DNA of 64,000 nt from Granulicella aggregans (GTDB lineage Bacteria > Acidobacteriota > Terriglobia > Terriglobales > Acidobacteriaceae), in assembly GCF_014203275.1 (NCBI RefSeq), contig NZ_JACHIP010000013.1, positions 1 through 64,000 of the forward strand, written 5' to 3'. A program made the translations under genes and the position numbers. The notes beneath the pieces are model-generated. The model was not told where the DNA came from, searched no databases, and was given only the letters and a program-made list of their open reading frames with translations. Position 1 is the first letter of the stretch. The number at the start of each line of letters is the position of its first letter. This document shows positions 36,064-45,879 of this stretch, piece after piece.

Positions 36064-37057
36064 GTCTCGCCTCCGATCTGGGGTACATCATTGGCTGTGC
36101 TGTTCCTACAGAATTCATCGCAGCAACGCTGAGCGCAATCGCAGCCACGAAGAGGACAGCAAAGATGGATTTGACGAAGTGGTCCGGGTGAAGAAGCGGC
36201 TCGCCTTTCAGCGCTTGATACAGGAGCAGAAAGAAAAGGCCACTGTAAATGCCAGCCCCCAGCCGAATCAAAACCTCAGCTTTTCGGAGATCCACCTTGG
36301 TCACGTTAAACAACAGAGCCAGTAGGCCGAGTCCCTGGAGTCCATGGATACCCACGAAGTGAGCGATTCGTATGTCTCCGTGCTCCATGCTCCATCCCAG
36401 GACCGGCAGTCCCGGACCGCCGTCAGGCGCACCGACAGTATGGGAGCCAGAGATGGGCATACGGTGTGTGACTTGGGCCACTGCTATCTGCGATGGCGAA
36501 GGGGGAACCATAAACGCACCGGTCCCAGCGCCGAGAACGACCAGGGCCATCCCGACCCGAGCCACAATGCCCCAGAGCGCAGAGGAATATTGATAGCGCA
36601 TTGTCGCTGAGGTCACAAGGACGGCTGAGAGCCAAAGAATCGCGATCCCAATGGCCATGACCAAGAACACGTTCCGGTCAAACGGCGTCGAGTTGTTGAA
36701 GTGGCTGGTGGTGTGTCGGAAGGCTTGCAAGTTGATGAGCGCAACTTCAAGGACGAGAGCGGCAGCCGTCGCGAAGTCGACGATCTTCAGAGCCGCTGTC
36801 CATATCTTCGTCTCGCGTATGACAACAGCGAGCGATGCCGAGTAGATCCCGCTAGACACCCCGAATTTCAACGGCTTCACCCACGCGGGCGTCCCCGTGA
36901 TCACGGTGTGATCTGTCGCTAAGCCGAACGTCGTACCGGCGACGTCGAGGATCATAATCGCGGTCACGATGCATAGCGCAGGGGACGCACGAAACGCTCC
37001 GGCCAGGCACTGTTTTATGCGAGTTTCTTGTTTGTTGATTTTGTACAAAGCTTCCAT
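36053..37057 (-). CDS. Integral membrane protein, unknown family
   Basis: This 334-residue protein has about eight hydrophobic segments (for example LCIVTAIMILDVAGTTFGLA, MALVVLGAGTGAFMVPP, GIYSGLFFLLLYQALKG). Conserved polar spots include HFVGIHGLQ and TPAWVKPLKFGVS. I recognise it as a recurrent acidobacterial membrane protein of unknown function. TGGAG precedes ATG 37057. It overlaps the ABA4-like gene, so they likely act together. Confidence 0.8.
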   Translation of the reverse strand: MEALYKINKQETRIKQCLAGAFRASPALCIVTAIMILDVAGTTFGLATDHTVITGTPAWVKPLKFGVSSGIYSASLAVVIRETKIWTAALKIVDFATAAALVLEVALINLQAFRHTTSHFNNSTPFDRNVFLVMAIGIAILWLSAVLVTSATMRYQYSSALWGIVARVGMALVVLGAGTGAFMVPPSPSQIAVAQVTHRMPISGSHTVGAPDGGPGLPVLGWSMEHGDIRIAHFVGIHGLQGLGLLALLFNVTKVDLRKAEVLIRLGAGIYSGLFFLLLYQALKGEPLLHPDHFVKSIFAVLFVAAIALSVAAMNSVGTAQPMMYPRSEARHES

Positions 37058-37096
37058 GTGTACTCCACTTTCACGGTTGTCGCTATCTCACTGCGT

Positions 37097-37912
37097 CTAC
37101 TTGCCTGTGAATTCCCCGATCAGATTGCCAATGGGCAGTCCGATGTAGAAGTTGCCGCTGATCCGTAACGAGTCGCTCACGGAGAAGCGTGAGGGATACC
37201 AGCCCGCCACTCCGCTCTCAGCTGCCACAAAGGGTGCGACGATCGCCGGAACAGACAGTACAGCCTTACCGCTTCGCGTGTGGGCAACGAAAGACTGTGT
37301 GACGGCGTGGACAGTGCGGGGCATCACACCTGTACAGGTGCAGGGATGATAGGCAACGTCTTGGCGTAGCAACTCGCCCAGACCGTAGCGCGTTGTGGTT
37401 CCAATCATGCCCATCCCGAAATTCGAAGCGTATCGCTTACTAAATCCGCCCATTCCCTGGCCCCACTCCGGTGGAGCACCATGTGTCGGATGCTTTTCGG
37501 GGCCCTTGTACCCTGGGTAAGGATAGCCATCGTTCGGATAGCCAACATTCAACCCGCGAACCTGATCGATTGTCGTGATGATTGCAGGCCCGATGAACGC
37601 TCCGGGGCCCACAAGTTCGTAGAGGTAACGCTTGCCACGCGCACTTCTGCTTGGAAATCCATCGGGCGTTGTTGCCGCGGGTGGAGTGCGCGGACTTGCA
37701 GACGAAACGTCAGTCTGCGACGAGGCGCCGGGCGCGTCCGGGAGCGTTTCACCGCTGTTGCTGTTGAGTGCCGTAGCCGTCTGAAATATCTGTGCAAAAC
37801 ACGTGGCGGAGCCAATACCAATCATCATGATCCCAGTGAGTGAAATCCTCAGGTGATTTTCTTTCCACCGCCGCAGTCTCATCAGCAATAGCCTCCCCAT
37901 GCATGTGAACAA
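37097..37912 (-). CDS. Secreted acidobacterial protein of unknown function
   Basis: Up to 271 residues are encoded; the start may be an internal ATG. A signal-like segment (ISLTGIMMIGIGSATCFAQ) is followed by a Pro/Ser-rich linker and a conserved globular part with GPGAFIGPAIITTIDQVRG, YGLGELLRQDVAYHPC and ISGNFYIGLPIGNLIGEFTG. Such proteins recur in Acidobacteriota, possibly at the outer membrane; function unknown. It lies 39 bp upstream of the membrane-protein gene on the same strand. Confidence 0.75.
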   Translation of the reverse strand: MFTCMGRLLLMRLRRWKENHLRISLTGIMMIGIGSATCFAQIFQTATALNSNSGETLPDAPGASSQTDVSSASPRTPPAATTPDGFPSRSARGKRYLYELVGPGAFIGPAIITTIDQVRGLNVGYPNDGYPYPGYKGPEKHPTHGAPPEWGQGMGGFSKRYASNFGMGMIGTTTRYGLGELLRQDVAYHPCTCTGVMPRTVHAVTQSFVAHTRSGKAVLSVPAIVAPFVAAESGVAGWYPSRFSVSDSLRISGNFYIGLPIGNLIGEFTGK

Positions 37913-38083
37913 CGATCACATACAATGTCATCAGTGTCAACATGTGTATGGAAGCATCAAGAGCTGTGAGAGATGCCTTCGAAAGATTGTGTCCCGCCGA
38001 CTGCGAGCCTGTCGAAAAGGTATGCTCATAGGCGGAACTTGAGCAGCCCGGGAATCTTATGCTCCGGGGAGGAACTAGTGACG

Positions 38084-38713
38084 ATGGATGCCGCTTCAAA
38101 AATACGAAAGCAATTTGCCTTTCTTGCCGAGTTGGATCAACTCAAATCAGTCATCAGACAGTCTCCACTAATCAATCGCACCCGGTATGAGAATTCCGCA
38201 GAGCACTCTTGGCATCTCGCGATCTTCGCGATAGTCCTTTCTGAGCATGCCGATGGTGTTGACCCGTTGGCCGTCGCGACGTTGCTACTGGTGCACGACA
38301 TAGTCGAAATCGATGCTGGTGACACGCCACTACATGATCCCGGCAGGGACATCGGCGTGGTTAACATCAAGGAACGTGACGCTGCGAGACGGATATTTGG
38401 TTTACTACCGGAACCTCAGGCAACGCACCTACTCTCTTTGTGGGAAGAATTCGAGGCAAATGAAACGCCGAACGCACAGTTCGCCAAAGCGCTGGATCGG
38501 TTACAGCCTTTGCTTCTCAACACTCTTACGGATGGAGGGACATGGACACGAAACAACATCACCCAAGAGCAAGTGATGCAGCGCTATGGCCCGGTAATCG
38601 AGGGTGCTTCAAAGTCTCTTTGGGTGGAGGCAGCTGCTTTGATCCGAAGGCATTTCAGCAAAGTCGAAGGAGCTGAAGAAGCGAAAACAGATTCGGTCGA
38701 ATCTAACGTTTGA
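38084..38713 (+). CDS. HD-domain phosphohydrolase (YfbR/HDDC2-like)
   Basis: The start ATG 38084 follows GGGGAGGAA (209 residues). The HD motif is complete: His in SAEHSWHLA, HD in LLLVHDIVEIDAGDTP, and a distal Asp in FAKALDRLQP. These features match the YfbR/HDDC2 group, metal-dependent 5'-deoxynucleotidases. The gene abuts the 3' end of a convergent TetR gene with no gap. Confidence 0.9.
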   Translation: MDAASKIRKQFAFLAELDQLKSVIRQSPLINRTRYENSAEHSWHLAIFAIVLSEHADGVDPLAVATLLLVHDIVEIDAGDTPLHDPGRDIGVVNIKERDAARRIFGLLPEPQATHLLSLWEEFEANETPNAQFAKALDRLQPLLLNTLTDGGTWTRNNITQEQVMQRYGPVIEGASKSLWVEAAALIRRHFSKVEGAEEAKTDSVESNV

Positions 38714-39361
38714 TTATCGAGAGCTTCTTTGCCCTTGTAAGAGATAAAGGACGGAAGCGACCATCGACTTCGCGACGCTCGAACTCGTTCCGGCCAGGTG
38801 TCCGTTGATGGCAAGCATGGAATACCCATGTAGCAGTGACCACAAGCCAGATACGCGCGTTTCGATGAGAGTTGCGCGATCCTTATCTGTTTCCGGAGTA
38901 TCCTTGACCACCTCGTCGACCAAGCAGGCGAGCGGGCGCTTCGCAGCAGCGTGCACCTTGGCTGAGTTTGCCTTCTTGAGCACGGTAGTATCGAACATAA
39001 CGCGATAATGTCCTGGGTTCTGTCGCGCAAAATCGAAGTACGCGCGCCCCATTCGGACAAACACGTCCTCTGCGCTCTTGGAAGCACGGGCCGCGTCCAA
39101 CGCATCACCGAACCGAACAAAGCCTTCCTCTGCAACTCGAACCAACAGCGTCTGCTTATCGGGAAAGTGTCGATAGAGGGCTGAGCGGGAAACGCCGAGT
39201 TCTTCTCCTAATAGCCTCAGCGTCAGATGCTCCACTCCCTGGTTCGCAATGACCTCGGTGGCGCGGTCAATAAGGCCACGTTCTAGATTTCCGTGGTGAT
39301 AAGAAGTGGCCGGTTTGGCTCCTGTCTTTAAGATCTCATCCGGCGTTTTGCGAGTTTTCAT
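38714..39361 (-). CDS. TetR-family regulator
   Basis: The 215-residue protein has an N-terminal HTH (LTLRLLGEELGVSRSALYRH FPDK, residues about 46-69) and a C-terminal domain of the WHG type (ETRVSGLWSLLHGYSMLAIN). It may regulate the divergent MBL-fold gene starting near 39519, but no clear palindrome was found in the gap. Confidence 0.92.
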   Translation of the reverse strand: MKTRKTPDEILKTGAKPATSYHHGNLERGLIDRATEVIANQGVEHLTLRLLGEELGVSRSALYRHFPDKQTLLVRVAEEGFVRFGDALDAARASKSAEDVFVRMGRAYFDFARQNPGHYRVMFDTTVLKKANSAKVHAAAKRPLACLVDEVVKDTPETDKDRATLIETRVSGLWSLLHGYSMLAINGHLAGTSSSVAKSMVASVLYLLQGQRSSR

Positions 39362-39518
39362 CTCATGCTATTCTCACGTAGAGTAATGTAATCATTGTTG
39401 ACATAGCATCTTCTGACAATCCTAACAGAAGAATGCGCGAGTTGCTCTAGCGCGCCTGGGGCCAGACAAAGGACCGAGAAAAGGAAATGCGCTTGGGAAT
39501 GCAAAGTCGATCACGCAG

Positions 39519-40328
39519 GTGTTATCAGACCTTATCGATACTTTTTGCCTTGGCAGTAGCTCGCTCATTCAGGGATGCACATTCCTGCAAATCAGTGTCC
39601 GAAAGGTGTCTGTTCTATTTAGAACGCCCAAGACGGTTCATAAATTGGATCGGTCCGATGTCCCCGATGGCTCACGCCTCTCCGCAACATGGATCGGTCA
39701 CGCGACTGTCCCGTTACAGATGGACGACGTTTTCATCCTCACGGATCCAATTCTCACGGAGACCATCGGCGGATCCTCAAAGCGCATTGTCGAAGTGGGT
39801 ATGGATATTCAAAGAATTTTGCCACTTACTGCGGTCTTGATCTCACATCGGCATATGGATCATCTGTCACCCGCAAGTCACAAGCTTCTGGGTGGTCGCG
39901 TCTCATCAGTCATCGTCCCTTCCGGTGTCAAGACAGATTTACCGACAACGACATTTTCCGTGACGGAACTTCAGGCATGGCAGGTCCGCGAATCTTCGGG
40001 TTTAGGGATCGTCGTGCCAGTGATTCACGATGGCGGAAGGTTCGTTGGAGATGCTAGGTCCCACCCGGACTCCTTTGCGGGTTACCTGATCGAGTACCAC
40101 GGCATGAAGGTGTATTTCCCGGGCGTCACCGCCTATCGAGCTGATATCCTCTCGAACGCCTTTACGCGTTTCGGGCCGATCGATCTAGCAATCATGCCGA
40201 TTTGCCCGATCGTCCCGGCCGAAGAGATGCTGCCGCACCACATGAATCCGGAACAAGCAATCGAGGTGGCCAATCTTCTTCACGCTTCTGCCATGCTTCC
40301 AATTCACTTTGAGACCTTCGTGAACTAG
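39519..40328 (+). pseudogene. MBL-fold hydrolase (UlaG-like), probably damaged
   Basis: The frame encodes WIGHATVPLQMDDVFILTDP, the metal motif SHRHMDHLSP and a late IHFETF strand, as in UlaG/NAPE-PLD-like metallo-beta-lactamases. Two signs of damage are visible. A signal-peptide-like start (MRLGMQSRSRRCYQTLSILF) lies in another frame at 39487. At the 3' end, TAG at 40326-40328 falls where the family continues, and the same frame beyond it reads MDQWTAGEPKRQRRS. It may still fold. Confidence 0.6.
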
Positions 40329-40561
40329 ATGGACCAGTGGACTGCCGGCGAGCCTAAGCGGCAGCGGCGTTCCGCTCACGCTCTAGAGATTTGAAGATTT
40401 GCCTTGGGAGGTCGGAGAATCGATTGTCTTTAGGTAACCCCGATTGCGATCGAGAATCAGGTGCGGACGAGAACGCAGCTCACCGAGATCGCTTAGGTTG
40501 CGCATTGAGCTCTCCCCATCGAGGATGCCCGATTCACTGAGCCACCGCTCGAACAAAACGA

Positions 40562-40935
40562 ATGACCAACTCGAACTGCCCGCAAGGATTGAGGATGAGG
40601 ATGCAAACAGCCGAGGTCACCTACGAAGCAAAGATAGTGCGAGGGGTAGAACTACTACAGGGCATGTGGACAGTTCAGATCTTATGCACTCTTTGCGAGA
40701 GGCCTGCCCGCCTCAGCAAACTTAAGTGGCGGATCCCAGCCGCCTCGAAGAAAGCACTGTCAGCCAGCCTCCGCTCGCTTGAACTGAAGAGATTGGTCTT
40801 GAACCATGACCTAAGCACTTCAGTGCTACACGTTGAATATGAACTGGCGGGGTCCGTGCGAGAATCCTCAACTCTCTGCTAGACCAACTCGCGCGGTTCG
40901 CCGCTTTCGTCGATGGTGACGGCAACCATGGATAG
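40562..40935 (+). pseudogene. HxlR-type regulator, frameshifted near 3' end
   Basis: The first part has the HxlR winged helix: VELLQGMWTVQILCTLCERP, ASKKALSASLRSLELKRLVL and VEYELA. The expected final helix, VRARILNSLLDQLARFAAFV, lies in another frame and ends at 40935. The switch falls at a GGGG run (40849-40852). The start is probably ATG 40601, after GAGGATGAGG. Restoring one base gives a complete protein. Confidence 0.75.
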
Positions 40936-40969
40936 TATCGAATTGACCTGTGTGGGTCCAGGATCAAAC

Positions 40970-41584
40970 CTATTTCGATGTGGCGCCGTAGAGGATGTGA
41001 TCTACCTCGTCAAGCCAGCGTTTCCTATCCTCTAACGAACTCGTTGCAATGATTCTGAACACATGTCGGGTCACGTTTTTTACTCCACAATAATAGAGGA
41101 GGCAGTCTTTCCAAATGCGATCAAGAGGGTCACCGAATACAAGCCTCTCGCGTTCCTCGGTTGTATTGCTCGTATTGAACACGACCGCCGCATTCACTCG
41201 AAGTAGCCCTTTTGGAACGTCTCCCAAATCAGACGACTTCTCGAATGCATATGCCGAACCCTCGGCGAAAACGCGATCCATCCAACCTTTCATCATGGCG
41301 GGAGGTGAGCCCCAGCAATTTGAATGCACGATCACGAGCACTTCTGCCGATGCGAGGAGGTCTCGATATCGTTGGGTCAGGGGATCATCTGTCTTAGATC
41401 CCCTCACTTCTCCCCTGGTCAATAGAGGATTGAAGTTGTCACGATACAGATCGCAGAAATGGGCGGTAAATCCAAGTGCCAGCAACGCGGCCTCCGACCG
41501 TCGCGCAATCGCTAAGGAGAAGCTAGCATCATCGGGGTGAGAAACGACGATCAATGCGTTTCGATGAGGAGGTGTGGCAGTCAT
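40970..41584 (-). CDS. Flavodoxin-fold NAD(P)H oxidoreductase
   Basis: This 204-residue protein has the flavodoxin_2 layout: IVVSHPDDASFSLAIARR phosphate-binding start, CDLYRDNFNPLL, and VIVHSNCWGSPPAMMKGWMD RVF, as in MdaB/NQO-type quinone reductases. It probably binds FMN or FAD and reduces quinones or nitro compounds. The neighbouring HxlR and AraC genes are often found beside such reductases. Confidence 0.88.
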   Translation of the reverse strand: MTATPPHRNALIVVSHPDDASFSLAIARRSEAALLALGFTAHFCDLYRDNFNPLLTRGEVRGSKTDDPLTQRYRDLLASAEVLVIVHSNCWGSPPAMMKGWMDRVFAEGSAYAFEKSSDLGDVPKGLLRVNAAVVFNTSNTTEERERLVFGDPLDRIWKDCLLYYCGVKNVTRHVFRIIATSSLEDRKRWLDEVDHILYGATSK

Positions 41585-41673
41585 AGACTGAGCATAACCC
41601 GTTACACCTTGACCGTTCCATAGGTTCCGAAACAGTTACAGTTCTACTAACGGCCGGCCGTCGTCCTGATTCT

Positions 41674-42510
41674 ATGCGGAGAAAAGATACTGCGATGAAC
41701 AGAGTGAACCGATTTCACAGCGCGGAGCAACATGGATCGTCCGTCTGCGGTGTCGAAGCGATGACGCTTCTCTCCAACCATCAGTTTCCGCGTCATTCCC
41801 ATGATCAGTTTGGGATTGGTGTCATGGCTTTTGGCGCACAGCGATCGTGGAGTTCGATTGGGCATGTGGAAGCATCGGCTGGCGATGTCATCATGGTGAA
41901 CCCGGGCGAGATGCATGACGGCTATACCCAGCACGGCGAGAAGCGCGGTTGGCGGATGCTCTATCTATCCCCGGCACTCTTCGCGAACGCGATTGAAGAT
42001 GAGTTTTCGCGGACAGTTGATATCGTTCTTCCAGTTGTCCGCGATCCTGTTCTTGTCAACCACTTCTCCGGTCTATTTTCTTGCGTCACGGATCGCAACT
42101 CCGATCCCATCGAACGTGAGGGAAGGCTAGTCCAGATACTGACTTACATCGCGAGACAGCATGCGATGGATGAACAACGTCCGCGCGTGTTTACCCCTCC
42201 GTGCGTTGCGAAAGCGATGGAGCGCATCGATTCTGCACCGCAGATACCTGTATCTCTCGCGGAACTTGCCGCTCTATCAGGTATCAGTCGCTTCCAGCTT
42301 CTAAGAGGGTTTGCGCGAGAAACGGGCGCAACACCGCACGCGTATCTCGTCCAGAGGCGAATTCGCCTTGTCCGTCAACTGCTAACCGCCGGTCAGACTC
42401 TGTCAGAAGCGGCTCTACAGGCAGGATTCGCAGACCAAAGCCACATGACGCGGGCATTCGTACGGCAGTTCGGCATATCGCCGGGACGTTACCGAGAAGC
42501 GATTGCGTAA
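41674..42510 (+). CDS. AraC-family regulator
   Basis: Up to 278 residues; the start may be ATG 41695 (GGAG upstream at longer spacing). An N-terminal cupin effector domain (FPRHSHDQFGIGVMAFG, VNPGEMHDGY) is followed by two HTH motifs at the C-terminus (SLAELAALSGISRFQLLRGF and LSEAALQAGFADQSHMTRAF VRQFGISPGRY). It is divergent from the flavodoxin-fold gene (gap 41585-41673) and could control it. Confidence 0.92.
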   Translation: MRRKDTAMNRVNRFHSAEQHGSSVCGVEAMTLLSNHQFPRHSHDQFGIGVMAFGAQRSWSSIGHVEASAGDVIMVNPGEMHDGYTQHGEKRGWRMLYLSPALFANAIEDEFSRTVDIVLPVVRDPVLVNHFSGLFSCVTDRNSDPIEREGRLVQILTYIARQHAMDEQRPRVFTPPCVAKAMERIDSAPQIPVSLAELAALSGISRFQLLRGFARETGATPHAYLVQRRIRLVRQLLTAGQTLSEAALQAGFADQSHMTRAFVRQFGISPGRYREAIA

Positions 42511-42588
42511 GAGGAGCCAATCTGCAATTTTGTTCAAGATCGGGCGTGGCTGTCCTGCGAACATAGCGAGAGAACGACCCAAGGGGGT

Positions 42589-43116
42589 ATGACTCGCATG
42601 ATCCGACGTTGTTTTGACGAAGATTTTGATCAGGTTTGGGAGGTAATCAATGACGGCGCGAAAGCCTACGAAGGATCGATCCCCGCGGATCGCTACGAAG
42701 ATCCTTATATGACAAAGGGCAAGCTTCGAGACGAAGTCAATGATGGTGTTGAGTTCTGGGGACTCGAAGGCGAGGCAGGCTTGGCCGGTGTTATGGGCAT
42801 CCAGAAGGTTCGGGATGTGACGCTGATACGGCATGCCTACGTCCGTACAACAAGTCAGCGCCGCGGTATTGGCACTAAGCTTCTCTCTCATCTGCGGATG
42901 CTAACGCACACGCCGGTATTGATTGGAACCTGGGCGGACGCCGTATGGGCCATCCGATTCTATGAAGGCCACGGATTCAGGGTGGTTTCCCCGAGGGAGA
43001 AAGAGCTTTTGCTCCGGACCTATTGGACAGTTCCAGCGCGCCAGATTGAGACATCTATTCTATTGACCGACGAAAGGTGGCGCGCCGAAGGTCGGCTCGG
43101 CGAGGGCGTCTTATGA
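42589..43116 (+). CDS. GNAT-family acetyltransferase
   Basis: About 172-175 residues; ATG 42598 has better spacing from AAGGGGG than 42589. The acetyl-CoA site is the segment RTTSQRRGIGTKLLSHL, followed by WADAVWAIRFYEGHGF, the usual GNAT beta4-alpha3 and C-terminal motif. Substrate unknown. It follows the AraC gene by 78 bp. Confidence 0.9.
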   Translation: MTRMIRRCFDEDFDQVWEVINDGAKAYEGSIPADRYEDPYMTKGKLRDEVNDGVEFWGLEGEAGLAGVMGIQKVRDVTLIRHAYVRTTSQRRGIGTKLLSHLRMLTHTPVLIGTWADAVWAIRFYEGHGFRVVSPREKELLLRTYWTVPARQIETSILLTDERWRAEGRLGEGVL

Positions 43117-43339
43117 GCAAGCGCTCGTCAATTGCTCCTACCTAGTGCGCGTACGGGAGAGGAGTGTCCGTACCATGCACTATCTGAGGTGTGATAATCC
43201 ACTGAAGCTATCGCTACCTACTTCGGTTGTCTGCGAAATGGCCTAAGATCGAGGCGGGTATTTATTACCTCATTCGGTATTTCGAGTTGTTTGCATTCAG
43301 ATACGGGGCCACGCTGTGGAAATGAGAGGGATTTTGGAC

Positions 43340-43996
43340 ATGACGAAATTGCAGCCGCGCAGAATCATGGGTATGTCGGGCGTGTTGATCGGCGTTGGTA
43401 TAACCCTGGTACTTCCTCTCTACTTTCTCTACTCCGGACCTCCGCCCGCATGGGACGTCTTCACTCGTGAACTAATCAATCTATTCGTTTTGGTGCTCTT
43501 CTTTATTTTTTTTGCTTGCTTCAGTCACTTGATCCGAGAAGCCGACCAGGCATCAGGGTGGCTGGCCTCCATTGTGTTCGGTGCGGGGCTTCTGTACGTC
43601 GCTATCGGACTCATCGCCACGGCGAACGAAACTGGGGTAGTCTATGGATCGCCGGGCCACCTGCTCGACCCAACCATCGATGGACCGCTTGCTGATGCGA
43701 ACATCTTGATGCACGGCTCAATCAAACGCTTGTTGACAACAGTGGCGCTGCTGGCCGGTGCATGCGCGATCAAACGTACCGGGATTCTCCCTTCGTGGGC
43801 GGCAATGAGCGCCTACACAGTTGCTCTCTGCAATTTACTTTTTGTTCCGGCTCTTTTCTTCGGACACGACGTGACCCGCTTTTACAGTGCAGTTGGTTGG
43901 GGAAATTCGGCGCTTGTCGGTAGTTTTTTCGGCTATTGGACATTCGCGACTGGTTTCGCGGCATTGCGCCCGAAAAGCGACGCCCCCATAAGCTGA
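43340..43996 (+). CDS. Six-helix membrane protein, DUF4386-like
   Basis: ATG 43340 follows AGAGGGA, giving 218 residues; GTG 43316 is a weaker alternative. Hydrophobic helices include GVLIGVGITLVLPLYFLY, LFVLVLFFIFFACF, FGAGLLYVAIGLIATA and LVGSFFGYWTFATGFAAL. It resembles DUF4386-type membrane proteins; function unknown. Confidence 0.8.
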   Translation: MTKLQPRRIMGMSGVLIGVGITLVLPLYFLYSGPPPAWDVFTRELINLFVLVLFFIFFACFSHLIREADQASGWLASIVFGAGLLYVAIGLIATANETGVVYGSPGHLLDPTIDGPLADANILMHGSIKRLLTTVALLAGACAIKRTGILPSWAAMSAYTVALCNLLFVPALFFGHDVTRFYSAVGWGNSALVGSFFGYWTFATGFAALRPKSDAPIS

Positions 43997-44149
43997 CTTT
44001 CGTAGGACATACAGGTCTCGCTCTGCGCGCGAGTAAGGGTTCCCGGAACGGACATTCTAAAGCTGGCTCGCGCCGAAGTTTCAGCCACGCACTGATTCGA
44101 TGAGTGCATAAAAACTGTGACCAGGAGTAGTTCGCAAGGGAGTTTCATA

Positions 44150-45123
44150 GTGGAACATCGATTCGTGCTGGCTCTACTTTTGTTTGCACTACAAAACAAA
44201 CTCTGTCTTGCGCAAGATGACTCAGCTCGACCCCAGGTCTTCGCCCCCGGCGTCATTTCAGGACCGGCTCACGATTCTTCCCCCACCTTTGCTCCGGATG
44301 GGAAGACTCTTTACTTCGCGCGAAGCAACACTTCATCCTCTACAATTCTGGTCTCCACTTTCAACGGTCACCGATGGGCCTCCCCGGACATAGCTGCTTT
44401 TTCAGGAGAGTGGGATGACGAGGAGCCAGTCATGTCGCCGGACGGATCGTACTTGCTCTTCATCTCCAATCGTCCTTTAGCGAAAGGAGCTAATCTCCGC
44501 GACGGTTTCTACAACGGGAAGAAATGGCCGATGCGGGGCACGCACTATGGCGGGTCAATCGAAACGACGCGGGTTGGGAGAACCCTTTTCCTCTGCCGAC
44601 AGTGATCAACGACGGATCATCGGTTTTTGCTCCAGCTGTAACGACCGACGGGAGTTTATTCTTCATGAAGCCCGACGGAGCGAAGGGTAAGTTTCGGTTA
44701 TTCCGGGCACAGCGGGGAGATGCCGGGTTTGAGAATCCGCTCCCAGTCTCTTTTAGCAACGGGAAATTCACCGATGTTGATCCTGCAGTGGCTCCCGACG
44801 AGTCTTTCATTGTGTTCGGTTCGAATCGCCCTCCAGCCCTAACGCATATCGATCTGTTTATTGTCTTCAAACAAGGGATCGGTTGGGGGAAACCCCAGCA
44901 CCTAGGAAACCTCATCAACAGCCCAGGTTCTGATGCCGAAGCGAGACTCTCGCCGGATCACCGCACCTTGTACTTTTCAAGCGACCGAGTGACGCCGACG
45001 GCGTTTCCAGAGAACAAAATCACCCGCCTGAGTGATCTGCAAGCAATGACAGAATGGGATAATTCGCTCTACAACATCTGGTTTGTTTCACTCGATACGT
45101 TTTTGCCGGTGATTCGGAAATGA
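44150..45123 (+). pseudogene. PD40/TolB-like beta-propeller protein, split by frameshift
   Basis: GTG 44150 after AAGGGAG starts a secreted protein (signal FVLALLLFALQNKLCLA). PD40 repeats follow: SPTFAPDGKTLYFARS and EPVMSPDGSYLLFISNR in the first frame. Further repeats appear in a second frame from about 44545: VFAPAVTTDGSLFFMKPDG, VDPAVAPDESFIVFGSNR and EARLSPDHRTLYFSSDR. The shift lies near GCGGGGC at about 44534-44540. With one base corrected the protein would be a complete propeller of about 320 residues. Confidence 0.75.
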
Positions 45124-45371
45124 AGAGACGAAGAGACACCGTCCGTCCCTCCAGCGTGGTAACTTTCGGGATACGGGCGTGGATCTTCACTGATTTCACG
45201 GTCCGCCGATAAAGACCCCTGGGAGCTGCTCGTAGGCAGCGTGAGCTCGGCGATCGCGCCAAGAACCTGAATTGGAGTATGAGATAAGTTTTCGTGAATC
45301 CGCCGTTCACTTTCTGATCATCGCCGTTCCCTGGGCTATCCTTAGTTTCTCCATCAGAAGAGCGTACGCTG

Positions 45372-45673
45372 ATGTTTGCCGCACACCTTGCTGCTGGTCT
45401 CGCTATCAGTGAAGATGAACATCGTCCGCCGATGTCTTTGCTGCTTGCCGACGTGTTTTTCCCCGACCTGATCGATAGGACTCCGACCGCCGGTGTTGAG
45501 CATCCGCACCCGCGCTCTTTTTCGGCGGCTGGTCACACTCATTTGTTTCAGTACTCGTGGAGGCCACGGTGTTCGCGCTTCTATGTCGATGGAGAACTCG
45601 AGATTTATTTCTGCTATTGGCGTTTCTGCCAGTTGCTGATCTCTGTCTGGCTTTTAGCCGTATTTCTCTACGA
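45372..45673 (+). pseudogene. YdjM-like membrane hydrolase remnant
   Basis: The start MFAAHLAAGLAISEDEHRPP followed by SLLLADVFFPDLI matches the N-terminus of the YdjM-type membrane-bound hydrolase-like family. The expected FFGGWSHSFVSVLVEATVFA lies in a second frame after a shift near 45520. The C-terminal half is missing. Confidence 0.6.
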
Positions 45674-45812
45674 TGAAGGCCACTCTCGCATGCTTTCCTG
45701 GCGGGCATGGACAGTCGCCTGCATTGTGCCGGGGTAGATCTGCGTTTTCTGCTAGGAGTTTGACGCCACCGCATGGAGTGGGCCTTCGTGAGTCAGGGCG
45801 CGGGCATACGGC

Positions 45813-45840
45813 GTATACATCATTGGTATGCAATGTATAC
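45813..45840. promoter_or_regulatory. Inverted repeat upstream of TetR-lnt pair
   Basis: Arms GTATACAT (45813-45820) and ATGTATAC (45833-45840) are perfect inverted repeats with a 12-base spacer, about 40 bp before the TetR ATG. Each arm contains the palindrome GTATAC. This is a likely autoregulatory operator. Confidence 0.55.
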
Positions 45841-45879
45841 ATCGAGGGCCGATCTATCCAAAGCGATCCAAAGAAAGAT

